Shown here: piece after piece, positions 8,685-17,333 of the stretch
Layout of the letters: every line of letters starts with the position of its first letter
How positions within the stretch are numbered: position 1 is the stretch's first letter
Assembly: GCA_002720855.1 (NCBI GenBank)
Contig: PBIN01000015.1
Coordinates: forward strand, 372,001 to 436,000
Length of the DNA: 64,000 nt
Source: Rhodospirillaceae bacterium
GTDB lineage: Bacteria > Pseudomonadota > Alphaproteobacteria > MPNO01 > UBA2964
Reading direction: 5' to 3'
Position numbers and translations under genes: made by a program
The notes under the pieces: model-generated
What the model was told of the DNA's origin: nothing
Database searches by the model: none
Seen by the model: the letters and a program-made list of their open reading frames with translations, nothing else

Positions 8685-10141
8685 CAAAATCCCAACGTAT
8701 TATCGCTATTACCTTAGCGGCAGGAACTCTTCTTTCATCACTTTCCGGATGTACAACCAACCCGGCCACTGGTGAAAGTGTCTTTACCGGGCTATCAAGC
8801 GACGAATCAGAACTCCGCGTAGGTCGACAACAACACCCAAAAATCATCAAGGCCTTTGGCGGCGAGTTTGGATCACCCGAACTAAAACGTTATATCGACA
8901 GCATTGGTCAATTGCTGGCGCGCACGGTGGAACGTAAAAATTTCAAGTATTCTTTCACTATACTTAACTCAGATGTCGTCAATGCGTTCGCATTGCCCGG
9001 AGGCTATATATACATCACCCGCGGACTGCTGGCCCTGGCGGAGAACGAAGCTGAAGTCGCCGGTGTTTTGGCTCACGAGCTCGGACATATTACGGCTCTG
9101 CATCATGGGCAACGCGAAGGCCAGGGATTGCTTGCCAATATCCTGGTTGCTGGCGCAGGAATTGCAGGCGGACGGCCTGCTGCAGAGCTTGGCAATGTCG
9201 TGGCGTCGGGCGCCCTCAGCGCATACTCACGTGAACATGAGCTTGAATCGGACAGCCTCGCGCTGCGTTACCTGTCACGTGCAGGGTACGACCCTAATGC
9301 AATGGTCAGCTTCCTGCGCAAAATGCGGGCATCATCCCGCCTTACCGCAAAACGTCTGGGGCAGTCTCCGGATAAAGTTGATGAATTCAGCTATCTGGCA
9401 ACGCACCCCGCGCCTGCGGATCGCGTCCGCATCGCCAGCGAAAAAGCCACTCAATACAGTGTCAAAAACCCCATGCGGGCACGCGATATATATCTGCGAA
9501 AAATTAATGGGATGCTTTACGGCGACGATCCAGATCAAGGGTTCATACGTGGCCGCATCTTCGCGCACCCCAAACTAAAATTCCGTTTTGAAGTCCCTAA
9601 AGGGTTCCGTCTTTTCAATTCACCTCGAGCGGTTTACGCAAAAGGCCCAAATGATGCGACAATCATCTTCGATTCAGCACGGCGTCCCGCGGACGGACCC
9701 ATCAGCTATTACCTGCGGGAGATTTGGGCGCGCAACGTAAACCTTCGGAACGTGGAAAAGCTCAGAATAAATGGGCTCGATTCTGCAACCGGAATTCTAA
9801 GACGGCGTGGTGTAGACATTCGGGTGGTCGCCATCCGAAAGGATTTACAGACGATCTACCGATTTATGTTCCGCACAAAACCACGGGACACGGCACGGCT
9901 TTCAAGGGCTTTGCGTCAAACCACACACAGTTTTCGGCTTCTAACCGATCGCGAGACAGAGGGCCTCAAACCCCTGCGTATCCGGGTGGTTAGGACACGA
10001 CGCGGCGACAGTGTCGCCTCTATGGCTCGACGAATGGCAGGAGACGATGGTTTCAATGAAGAACGTTTCAGAGTCTTGAACGGCCTGCATGACAACGCCC
10101 GTCTTCGTCCCGGTCAACGGGTCAAAATTATCGCTGATTGA
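8681..10141 (+). CDS. M48-family metalloprotease lipoprotein with C-terminal LysM-like domain
   Basis: A 486-residue periplasmic protease. The signal peptide ends in a lipobox, 'LSSLSGC', so it should be lipid-anchored. The zinc motif 'HELGH' sits near residues 131-135, and the third ligand lies in 'EHELESDSLAL' near 187. Relatives (BepA/LoiP type) degrade or help assemble outer-membrane proteins. The C-terminal 55 residues ('RRGDSVASMARRM...LRPGQRVKII') resemble a LysM peptidoglycan-binding module. The GTG start overlaps the previous stop, indicating co-translation. The 3' end overlaps the convergent molybdenum-carrier gene by 14 nt. Confidence 0.88.
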   Translation: MTKSQRIIAITLAAGTLLSSLSGCTTNPATGESVFTGLSSDESELRVGRQQHPKIIKAFGGEFGSPELKRYIDSIGQLLARTVERKNFKYSFTILNSDVVNAFALPGGYIYITRGLLALAENEAEVAGVLAHELGHITALHHGQREGQGLLANILVAGAGIAGGRPAAELGNVVASGALSAYSREHELESDSLALRYLSRAGYDPNAMVSFLRKMRASSRLTAKRLGQSPDKVDEFSYLATHPAPADRVRIASEKATQYSVKNPMRARDIYLRKINGMLYGDDPDQGFIRGRIFAHPKLKFRFEVPKGFRLFNSPRAVYAKGPNDATIIFDSARRPADGPISYYLREIWARNVNLRNVEKLRINGLDSATGILRRRGVDIRVVAIRKDLQTIYRFMFRTKPRDTARLSRALRQTTHSFRLLTDRETEGLKPLRIRVVRTRRGDSVASMARRMAGDDGFNEERFRVLNGLHDNARLRPGQRVKIIAD

Positions 10142-10595
10142 GCACTTCAAATACTTGCAAAAATAGTAAATTGGCGGAGGCGTAAATTCCCGGGTTTTCG
10201 CTTTCGCGTGGCCCGGCAATATTCAGGACGTTGATTTTTCTGTCCCTTATCCAATCGCTGATCGCCGTCGCGTCACAATTTGCGGGTTCAACGATCAATA
10301 CCGGCTTCTCAAGTTCGTGCGCGATATCGGCTGTAAGCGCAGTCCCGCCCTCGAGCGGTAAAGGCGAAAAAATTAAAGTTGCGTCGGAATCTGTAGCGTT
10401 GCGTCGTGTCCTCTCATAATAATCCTCTGCTTCGGTTTCGGTAAGGAGATAACGGTCGGATATCACACCATCTTCCGCCAATCTGCCCTTTGGACACCAG
10501 CCAACATGTGGCACAGCACAAGCGATCGCAGCATCCAGCGCCGCTCGATCGACCCCTGTCTGACCACCGGAACAGATTTTAAGGAAATTTGGCAT
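10128..10595 (-). CDS. Putative molybdenum carrier / SLOG-fold protein
   Basis: A 155-residue protein of the 'putative molybdenum carrier' family (Rossmann-like SLOG superfamily, related to algal molybdenum-cofactor carrier proteins). The glycine-rich start 'CSGGQTGVDRAALDAAI' and 'GWCPKGRLAEDG' are diagnostic. It probably binds a nucleotide-like ligand; a molybdenum-cofactor role is family-level knowledge, not shown here. No molybdenum-enzyme genes are nearby. It overlaps the M48 gene tail to tail. Confidence 0.75.
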   Translation of the reverse strand: MPNFLKICSGGQTGVDRAALDAAIACAVPHVGWCPKGRLAEDGVISDRYLLTETEAEDYYERTRRNATDSDATLIFSPLPLEGGTALTADIAHELEKPVLIVEPANCDATAISDWIRDRKINVLNIAGPRESENPGIYASANLLFLQVFEVLNQR

Positions 10596-10654
10596 TTGCC
10601 TAATTCAACTCTGTTATATTTGAAGCACGCGTCGCAAGCGCCTAGGTTATTCTT

Positions 10655-12511
10655 ATGACCGATCTCGTCAAAGATAATGACAACCGGGCTGTCGCTGACC
10701 TGCGACGGCCAAAATTCCGCATGTCGATCGCCTCGGCGTTGATGCTCGGCTTTGGCCCTCTGGTGTTTATTGCAGCAGCCAGTGTTCTTGGGATCGGTCT
10801 ATGGAGTGCGAGCATAAACACGATTCAGCTCATTCGCGACCGTGATCAGCTTTCGATCGACCTCATGGAGCAACAGCTCCGCGGACACATTACACCTATG
10901 ATGGAGAGCAATAAGTTTGTCGCCGATCTCGTCTCTTCTGGCGAAATTGACCCTAATGACAAGAAAGCGCTTGGGAACCAGATACGCTATAGCTTGGCCG
11001 CTACGCCGCAAGTAATCAGCGCTGTGTTTATCGCGTCGGATTTTCAAGCGACGCTTGTAAGCCGAGTGGGCGATGAACTTGGTATTACGACCGAAAACTG
11101 GCGAAATCAAAAGGGTATCCCCGAAGCAATCATCGAGAGCCAGAGTGAGACGCAACCATATTGGGGCCCTCTTATTTGGGCTGACCGCATTAAGGCGACA
11201 CTGCTTAACAGGCGGGCGCCGGTATTTCGAAACGGTCAATTCATTGGCGCCTACGCCACCAGTGTCGCAATTTCAGATTTGTCGCAATACCTGGCAGCTC
11301 TGGACACATCATCACAGAACGTTCGCAGCTTCCTTCTCTATGGCGACAAATATGTATTGGCGCACCCCAATATGGCTGGCGGAAGCTACTCACGCGATCG
11401 AAACGAACCTATTCCGGATTTAACGACAGTAGGTGATCCCGTTTTACAAAATATATGGAACAAAGAGTTGCAACGTCCCGGTATCGGCTCCGCCAAGCGG
11501 ACCGATGGCCACCTGCTAGATTTTAACGATGATACGTATGTTTTTATTTATCGCCGGGTAGAGGGATTAGCCGCCGTTCCCATTTACATCGGCCGATATA
11601 TCAAGCTGGAAAGATCTATCGGAGCGCCATTTGTCCGATTGTGGCGCGCCGGTGTCGCCGGACTGATTGTCGTGGTCATCGCGGTAATCGCAGCACTTTT
11701 GCTGGGGCGCAGGATGGCACGACCTGTCCGTGGTTTGGCAGAAGCAGCCGACCAGATTAAAGACTTGCAGCTTGAGCCGCCGCCTCAATTGAGGCGCAGC
11801 CATTTAAAGGAACTCGATGACGCGGCAACGGCCTTCAACTCAATGACCACAGGCCTAAAGTGGTTTGAAACCTACGTCCCAAAAACATTGGTCCATCAGC
11901 TACTCAGCGACGATAGTGCGTCTTCCCGAATTGCCTCGGCCGGGCGGGAGGTTACTGTGGTATTCACTGATATACGCAGTTTTACAACATTGTCGGAATC
12001 ACTCGCTGCAACCGAAATAGCAACACTCCTCAATGAGCATTTTGGACTGGTCGCGAAGTGCGTCGAGGAATCCGACGGCACGATCGACAAGTATATTGGC
12101 GACTCTGTCATGGCTTTTTGGGGCGCTCCAACCGAATTGAAAGATCATGCAAGTCGCGCCTGTACAGCGGCATTGGCGGTAAGAAAGGCCATAGATTCAG
12201 AGAACAAAAATCGAACTGCCAACGGCCAGCAGGCAATCAAGATGGGTATTGGCATTCATACTGGTAATGTGGTCGCGGGCAATATTGGTGCGCCCAGCCG
12301 GATCAATTACACACTTGTGGGTGATACCGTAAACCTGGCGCAGCGCATAGAGCAGCTTTGCAAGCCAATGGCCGAAACGGAAAGCGATGTAACGATTTTG
12401 GTGAGTAGTGCTGTAGCCCAAAGTGTTGGACCAGAATTTGAATTGGAGGATCTGGGGTCGCAACCAATTAGGGGGCGCGCAGAGCCCATAGATGTCTTTC
12501 GCCTAAAATAA
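10655..12511 (+). CDS. Membrane-bound adenylate/guanylate cyclase (sensor + HAMP + class III cyclase)
   Basis: A 618-residue receptor cyclase. TM1 is at about residues 26-50, then an extracytoplasmic Cache-like sensor region of about 280 residues, TM2 at about 329-349, HAMP at about 350-400 and a class III cyclase catalytic domain at about 428-615. Metal-binding aspartates are visible in 'VFTDIRSFT' and 'YIGDSVMAFWG', and the transition-state region in 'VGDTVNLAQRIEQL'. It should make cAMP (or cGMP) in response to a periplasmic ligand. It stands alone, with a shared terminator after its stop; no cyclic-nucleotide-binding regulator is in the window. Confidence 0.9.
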   Translation: MTDLVKDNDNRAVADLRRPKFRMSIASALMLGFGPLVFIAAASVLGIGLWSASINTIQLIRDRDQLSIDLMEQQLRGHITPMMESNKFVADLVSSGEIDPNDKKALGNQIRYSLAATPQVISAVFIASDFQATLVSRVGDELGITTENWRNQKGIPEAIIESQSETQPYWGPLIWADRIKATLLNRRAPVFRNGQFIGAYATSVAISDLSQYLAALDTSSQNVRSFLLYGDKYVLAHPNMAGGSYSRDRNEPIPDLTTVGDPVLQNIWNKELQRPGIGSAKRTDGHLLDFNDDTYVFIYRRVEGLAAVPIYIGRYIKLERSIGAPFVRLWRAGVAGLIVVVIAVIAALLLGRRMARPVRGLAEAADQIKDLQLEPPPQLRRSHLKELDDAATAFNSMTTGLKWFETYVPKTLVHQLLSDDSASSRIASAGREVTVVFTDIRSFTTLSESLAATEIATLLNEHFGLVAKCVEESDGTIDKYIGDSVMAFWGAPTELKDHASRACTAALAVRKAIDSENKNRTANGQQAIKMGIGIHTGNVVAGNIGAPSRINYTLVGDTVNLAQRIEQLCKPMAETESDVTILVSSAVAQSVGPEFELEDLGSQPIRGRAEPIDVFRLK

Positions 12512-12512
12512 A

Positions 12513-12543
12513 ACGCCGCGCGTTTCCACGCGCAGCGCTTTAA
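12513..12543. terminator. Bidirectional terminator between cyclase and carD
   Basis: An 11-bp GC-rich inverted repeat (12513-12523 with 12528-12538, including two wobble pairs on one strand) sits between the two convergent stops. T-rich tracts follow on both strands. Confidence 0.75.
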
Positions 12544-12562
12544 ATCATCCTTAAAAACGGCC

Positions 12563-13090
12563 TTACGCAGCCTTGATCAGCATATTCTCGAGTTTTTGCG
12601 TCGCTGCATCAGGCTCGATCTTCTCCACCAAAGCGAGCTCCAATGCCAGGCGGTTAATTGCCGCTTCGTACATCTGACGCTCACTATAGGACTGATCGGG
12701 TTGATCGGGCGGCCTGTGCAAATCGCGCACAACTTCCGCTATCGCAACCGGGTCACCGCTATTGATCTTAGCCTCATATTCCTGTGCGCGCCGGCTCCAC
12801 ATTGTCCGTTTCGCACGCGCACGACCTTTTAGCGTCCCAATTGCCGTTTGCATCTTATCCTTGCTACTGATTTTACGCAGACCTGATTCCTGTGCTTTAC
12901 CTACCGGAACCCGGAGCGTCATCTTTTCAGCAGCAAAATTAATGACAAACAGTTGCAAATCGAAACCTGCAACCTCTTCCTTCACAATATCCGTTACCTG
13001 GCCAACGCCATGGGTCGGGTACACTACATAGTCTTTAACCGAAAATGGCAGTTTTTTTGCCTTCGGCTTAGCTTTCGCTTTAGTCGCCAT
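12563..13090 (-). CDS. carD: CarD/CdnL-family transcription regulator
   Basis: A 175-residue RNA-polymerase-binding protein. A basic Ala/Lys N-terminus is followed by the RID/Tudor-like domain ('VVYPTHGVGQV', residues about 18-80) and a helical C-terminal DNA-binding domain ('WSRRAQEYEAKI'). CarD stabilises the open promoter complex, notably at rRNA promoters. The SD is a GAGAGAG run just upstream. It sits next to fdxA, a pairing common in alphaproteobacteria. Confidence 0.93.
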   Translation of the reverse strand: MATKAKAKPKAKKLPFSVKDYVVYPTHGVGQVTDIVKEEVAGFDLQLFVINFAAEKMTLRVPVGKAQESGLRKISSKDKMQTAIGTLKGRARAKRTMWSRRAQEYEAKINSGDPVAIAEVVRDLHRPPDQPDQSYSERQMYEAAINRLALELALVEKIEPDAATQKLENMLIKAA

Positions 13091-13353
13091 AAATCTCTCT
13101 CGTCAAAACGCAGGTGCGATCAAAACCCTTGCAATTTGGGGCTATTGCTGAAATTTGCCGATTTCTCCGGCCTATACTTCAGATATAGTGGGTATTTCAC
13201 CCATATCCAACCCGGCGCGATACTTAATATATCACACGCACAAGCACCGTTAATATACAGTACTGTAACATAAATTTTGACTAAAGGACAGGCTTTCTTA
13301 CCGAATCGGCTTTTTAGGCGGTCTTCCGCTACTCAACCCCGTTGAACAGGCAT

Positions 13354-13692
13354 TTAGTCTTCAGAACCAGGATTTTCGCTGAAGTGTTCATCATACTTGT
13401 TGGCGACGTCTTTCCACTCATCCGCATCTGCCGGCGGGTCGCCCTTGCGGGTAATATTTGGCCACTCTTCCGCATACTTCGCGTTCACTTCAAGGAACTT
13501 TTCCCCTCCGCTTTCAGTATCGGGCTGAATGGCCTCAGCAGGGCATTCGGGCTCACATACGCCACAATCAATGCACTCATCGGGATGAATCACCAACATA
13601 TTTTCGCCCGCATAAAAACAATCTACGGGACATACCTCAACGCAATCCATGTATTTGCATTTAATACAATTTTCCGTGACGACGTATGGCAT
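13354..13692 (-). CDS. fdxA: Seven-iron ferredoxin FdxA
   Basis: A 112-residue 3Fe-4S/4Fe-4S ferredoxin. The cluster motifs are '[14 protein letters not shown]' and '[12 protein letters not shown]'. The reading frame extends upstream to 13722, but the ATG at 13692 ('MPYVVTENC') is the universal family start, with GGAG about ten nt upstream. It acts as a small cytoplasmic electron carrier. Confidence 0.95.
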   Translation of the reverse strand: MPYVVTENCIKCKYMDCVEVCPVDCFYAGENMLVIHPDECIDCGVCEPECPAEAIQPDTESGGEKFLEVNAKYAEEWPNITRKGDPPADADEWKDVANKYDEHFSENPGSED

Positions 13693-13874
13693 CCTTGTCT
13701 CCGATAAATCCCCCCGGTTCAAAATAACGCGGTGGCCCTGTTACTCAACAAATAAGCTTACTACTACAATTTCTGTACTATTTCAGAGCGTTCGGCGCAA
13801 CGCCCTTCTATAACAAATTTTAAATTATGAACGATGTTCTGGCATTTCATTTTCGCCAAAGTAAATTTTATCCC

Positions 13875-14336
13875 CTAATCGCGCTGTTTTTGTGCAATTG
13901 CCCTCTTGCGGGCTTCGCCACGATCCCTGTCGGTCACATAAATCAATTCGCCGATACGCCGCATAAGCTGGTCCTCAAATGGGTCCGCTTCGCCGTCAGC
14001 GTAAGCAACGAGCCAGAGGCACTCCATAAGCTCTACGCGATCTTCGTAGGAAAGCCCGTTGCGGATAGATGACGTTATTCCATATAGCTGTACGGAACCT
14101 TCCACTTCGGCTTCTGCCCGGGCGATTATTTGACCAGCGGTCTCTTCTTCGAGGGAAAACCGGTCGCGAACAAAAGCCAAAATCCTCGCGCGTTCCAATT
14201 CGTCAAAATTCCGGTCAACCATCGCTACTTCGATGAGCAATGCTGCGGCCGCAAACTGAACATCGTCTACTGAACTGTTCTGAGAGCCATCATCCTCGGC
14301 GAAACCCAATAACTCTTGAATTCTTTTTATCACCAT
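13875..14336 (-). CDS. TerB-family protein
   Basis: A 153-residue all-helical protein of the tellurite-resistance TerB superfamily. It has acidic metal-binding motifs 'EVAMVDRNFDELER' and 'YADGEADPFEDQLMRRI', which recur as a duplicated helical hairpin. The biological role of single-domain TerB proteins is not settled. It starts inside the 3' end of the S4-domain gene (7-nt overlap), so it is the third gene of a helicase-S4-TerB operon. Confidence 0.85.
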   Translation of the reverse strand: MVIKRIQELLGFAEDDGSQNSSVDDVQFAAAALLIEVAMVDRNFDELERARILAFVRDRFSLEEETAGQIIARAEAEVEGSVQLYGITSSIRNGLSYEDRVELMECLWLVAYADGEADPFEDQLMRRIGELIYVTDRDRGEARKRAIAQKQRD

Positions 14337-14689
14337 ACATCCTTGTTTCGGTCCCGCTTATCCCATCGCGCGACTGGCACCGGCCCCACTCCCCGCACCT
14401 TCGGGACACGCGGTGCCTCATCCGATAAATCTTCATACAACAACTGTGCTTCGGGTGCTGGTCCACGACGTGTACCAAGTCCTAATACCTTTACAACGCG
14501 TATGTGGTGCGATTGGGGAAACGTGACAACCTGTCCAACGCGAATACCAAAATGAGCTTTTTGGACAATCTTTCCATCTACTCGTATTCGTCCCGATCCG
14601 CATACTTTTCCAGCGAGGGAGCGGGACCGAAAAAATCTTGCGTGCCAAAGCCATTTGTCCAGGCGAATCGACGGGCCTGGCTCAGTCAA
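14330..14689 (-). CDS. S4-domain RNA-binding protein (Hsp15-like)
   Basis: A 119-residue protein with an N-terminal S4 fold ('IRLDKWLWHARFFRSRSLA...GRIRVDG', residues about 8-60) and a basic tail. Relatives (HslR/Hsp15) bind stalled 50S subunits carrying nascent chains. The start is TTG with GGAG eight nt upstream, and this TTG overlaps the helicase stop codon. It is translationally coupled to the helicase before it and the TerB gene after it. Confidence 0.88.
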   Translation of the reverse strand: MTEPGPSIRLDKWLWHARFFRSRSLAGKVCGSGRIRVDGKIVQKAHFGIRVGQVVTFPQSHHIRVVKVLGLGTRRGPAPEAQLLYEDLSDEAPRVPKVRGVGPVPVARWDKRDRNKDVW

Positions 14690-17181
14690 AGTTCAAGCTC
14701 CGATAGTTTTGCAAAGGGAGAGTCTTCCATTCCGCCCGGTACAGAGCGTTTTAACTTTTTCTTTTTTACACCCCTTTTTACTTGTTGATGCCTCTTGGAA
14801 TGTTTGCGGGAAACAGATCCATCGGGGTGAACAGCATATCCAAGGCGCCGAACCAGTGATTTCGTCTCTGCAGGGCCCAATCCGAGAATGGACGAAATTT
14901 CATTTGGCAAATCAAAGGATTTAGCGCGGGCCAGTCTCAGTAAGTTTGTCGCAACTCGGTCAAGAATATCCGCACGGACCAGATAATCACCCACTGTCAC
15001 AAAACCAATCGACGCAAAGAATGCGTCATTGGTATCTTTTTCCTTAGAAACGGTCGTAAGACCTGGACGCGGCAAGCCGGGGACATCCTCGGAGTGCCAA
15101 ACCGACCACAACAGAGCCCGCATGGCGACAGCGCGAGGTTTCAATAGCGACGCTATATAAATCGTCTGAGGACCTATTCGGACGCCGCTTGAACGCAACT
15201 TCTTGCGCTCATCAGCGCTAAGAGACTCAATCTGTTCCCTGACAGATACACGCGATACCGACCCAAGTCCTTCTCGCAACTGAAAGACGAGGCCTCTTCC
15301 AGCACCTGAAAATTTCGAATCCGGCAAGTTCACAAGAGGTGTAAAAATTCGATGTACTGTTTCATTGAACCATGTCGTTAGCCGCGTTTCGACGCGATCT
15401 CGTAGTCCAGCAGGTAAAATTGTACTGATTGCTACCTCGGGTCGTGGCGACAAAATGTTCACGCCTCGCACCAAGCGTCCGAGCTTTTGTTCACCCCATA
15501 AAATCACCCCTTCTTCGGACAGGACTAATTCGTCATCCTTTGCTTGCTCGATCGATGCCACTCGTCGCGCAATCTCCCGCTGCAAACCACGATGTGCAGC
15601 CGCCATAAGCAGCCTGCGATCACCTGATCCCGCTGATTTGTCCGGAATGAATCGGAGCCCCTCTAACCGGCCAACCAAAACCCCTTCCACGAAGACCCGG
15701 TCATCATCGCTAACATCGGCGTCGGTCTCTTTGCCACGAGAGCGAACCAAAACAGCACTACGCCGATCAACAAATCGTTGGGTTAGCCTTTCATGTAGCG
15801 AATCGGATAAGCGATCTTCAATCTGGCGGGCTCGTTCTTGCCAACCTTCTGCGTCGTCGATCCAGTCAGATCGATGGGAAACATAGGTCCAGGTCCGAGT
15901 ATGCGCAATTCGCGCCATTAACGTATCGATATCACCATCAAAGCGTTCCAGCCGAACCAACTGGTCAGCAACCCAATCTGCCGGCAAGCGGCCGTCTGCC
16001 GTCGCCAAATGGCGAAATATTGTTCCCAATAAACGCACGTGGACATCCGCCATTGTTTTTCTGAAATCGGGTATCTGGCAAACCTCCCACAATAGACGAA
16101 CCATGTCAGGATTACCTGCTAAAGCGGCAATGGATTTGTCCTGAGCGAGAAGGCGAAGGACTCGATGATCTTCGGCTTCCCGGACGCGACGCAAAACCCT
16201 GGACGGCGGCATTTCATCAAGGCTCTTAGCCAATGAAGTCAAATTCTTGAAATTGAGATCACTGTTGCGCCACCAAATACCGCGAATGTTTTGAAAGCGG
16301 TGGTTCTCAATGGCTTCAACGGATTCCGGATCCAAAGGCCCCAACTCGGCTGAGGTTCCAAATGTCCCGTCTTCCATATAGCGTCCGGCACGACCGGCAA
16401 TTTGCGCGATTTCATCAACAGCTAAAGGCCGCCGCCGCAAACCGTCGAATTTATGCAACCGCCAGAATGCGACATGTTCGATATTCATATTCAGGCCCAT
16501 GCCGATCGCATCAGTGGCAACGAGATAATCGACCTCGCCTTCTTGATACATCTGTACCTGAGCGTTGCGGGTGCGTGGACTAAGAGCCCCGAGCACGACC
16601 GCCGCACCACCTGATGTGCGCCTGATCTGTTCCGCTAGCGCGTAAACATCATTCGCCGAGAAGGCAACAATTGCGCTTCGCCGTTTCATTCGCGTCAATT
16701 TTTTTGGGCCACTGTAGCTCAGCTTGGAGAATCGTGGACGGGAGATGAATTCAGCGTCGGGAACCAGCTTCCGGAGAATTGGCTTGATCGTCTCTGACCC
16801 CAAAAACATGGTTTCCGCTTGGCCGCGCGCGCGCAGCAATCGATCTGTAAAAAGGTGTCCGCGTTCGGGGTCGGCGCAGAGCTGGATTTCGTCAACGCCA
16901 AGAAAATCAACAAGACGCGCCACCGGCATCGATTCAACGGTGCATAAAAAATAGCGCGCAGAAGATGGAACGATTTTCTCTTCGCCGGTCACCAAAGCGA
17001 CATGGCGCTCACCCACCAGCCCAACAACACGGTCATAATTCTCCCGCGCCAGAAGCCTTAGCGGAAATCCTATCATGCCTGTGCGATGGCCAAGCATGCG
17101 CTCGATCGCGAGATAGGTTTTCCCGGTATTCGTCGGGCCCAAAACAGCCGTTATCTTGGGAGAGTGCACCGGCGTGGACAT
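14686..17181 (-). CDS. SUV3-like DExH RNA helicase
   Basis: An 831-residue superfamily 2 helicase related to mitochondrial SUV3 (alphaproteobacterial origin). Walker A is GPTNTGKT at residues 15-22, motif II is 'VDEIQ' and motif VI lies in 'IAQIAGRAGRYMEDGTFGT'. The C-terminal part is long, with a Lys/Arg-rich tail ('KRGVKKKKLKRS'). In mitochondria SUV3 unwinds RNA for degradation; a similar RNA-turnover role is inferred. The operon with S4 and TerB genes is conserved in this bacterial group. Confidence 0.9.
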   Translation of the reverse strand: MSTPVHSPKITAVLGPTNTGKTYLAIERMLGHRTGMIGFPLRLLARENYDRVVGLVGERHVALVTGEEKIVPSSARYFLCTVESMPVARLVDFLGVDEIQLCADPERGHLFTDRLLRARGQAETMFLGSETIKPILRKLVPDAEFISRPRFSKLSYSGPKKLTRMKRRSAIVAFSANDVYALAEQIRRTSGGAAVVLGALSPRTRNAQVQMYQEGEVDYLVATDAIGMGLNMNIEHVAFWRLHKFDGLRRRPLAVDEIAQIAGRAGRYMEDGTFGTSAELGPLDPESVEAIENHRFQNIRGIWWRNSDLNFKNLTSLAKSLDEMPPSRVLRRVREAEDHRVLRLLAQDKSIAALAGNPDMVRLLWEVCQIPDFRKTMADVHVRLLGTIFRHLATADGRLPADWVADQLVRLERFDGDIDTLMARIAHTRTWTYVSHRSDWIDDAEGWQERARQIEDRLSDSLHERLTQRFVDRRSAVLVRSRGKETDADVSDDDRVFVEGVLVGRLEGLRFIPDKSAGSGDRRLLMAAAHRGLQREIARRVASIEQAKDDELVLSEEGVILWGEQKLGRLVRGVNILSPRPEVAISTILPAGLRDRVETRLTTWFNETVHRIFTPLVNLPDSKFSGAGRGLVFQLREGLGSVSRVSVREQIESLSADERKKLRSSGVRIGPQTIYIASLLKPRAVAMRALLWSVWHSEDVPGLPRPGLTTVSKEKDTNDAFFASIGFVTVGDYLVRADILDRVATNLLRLARAKSFDLPNEISSILGLGPAETKSLVRRLGYAVHPDGSVSRKHSKRHQQVKRGVKKKKLKRSVPGGMEDSPFAKLSELEL

Positions 17182-17333
17182 GCGTAAAGCATGGCCATTT
17201 CGCGAGCCGGAAACAAGAGCTGTTTAACGTGACTTTCAGAAAATTAGGTGTAACAGAGCACTTGCAGAGACCGCTTCAAGGTCACATATTCTGGCCCAAC
17301 AAATCATTATAAGTAGAGAAGAGACAGCCGAGC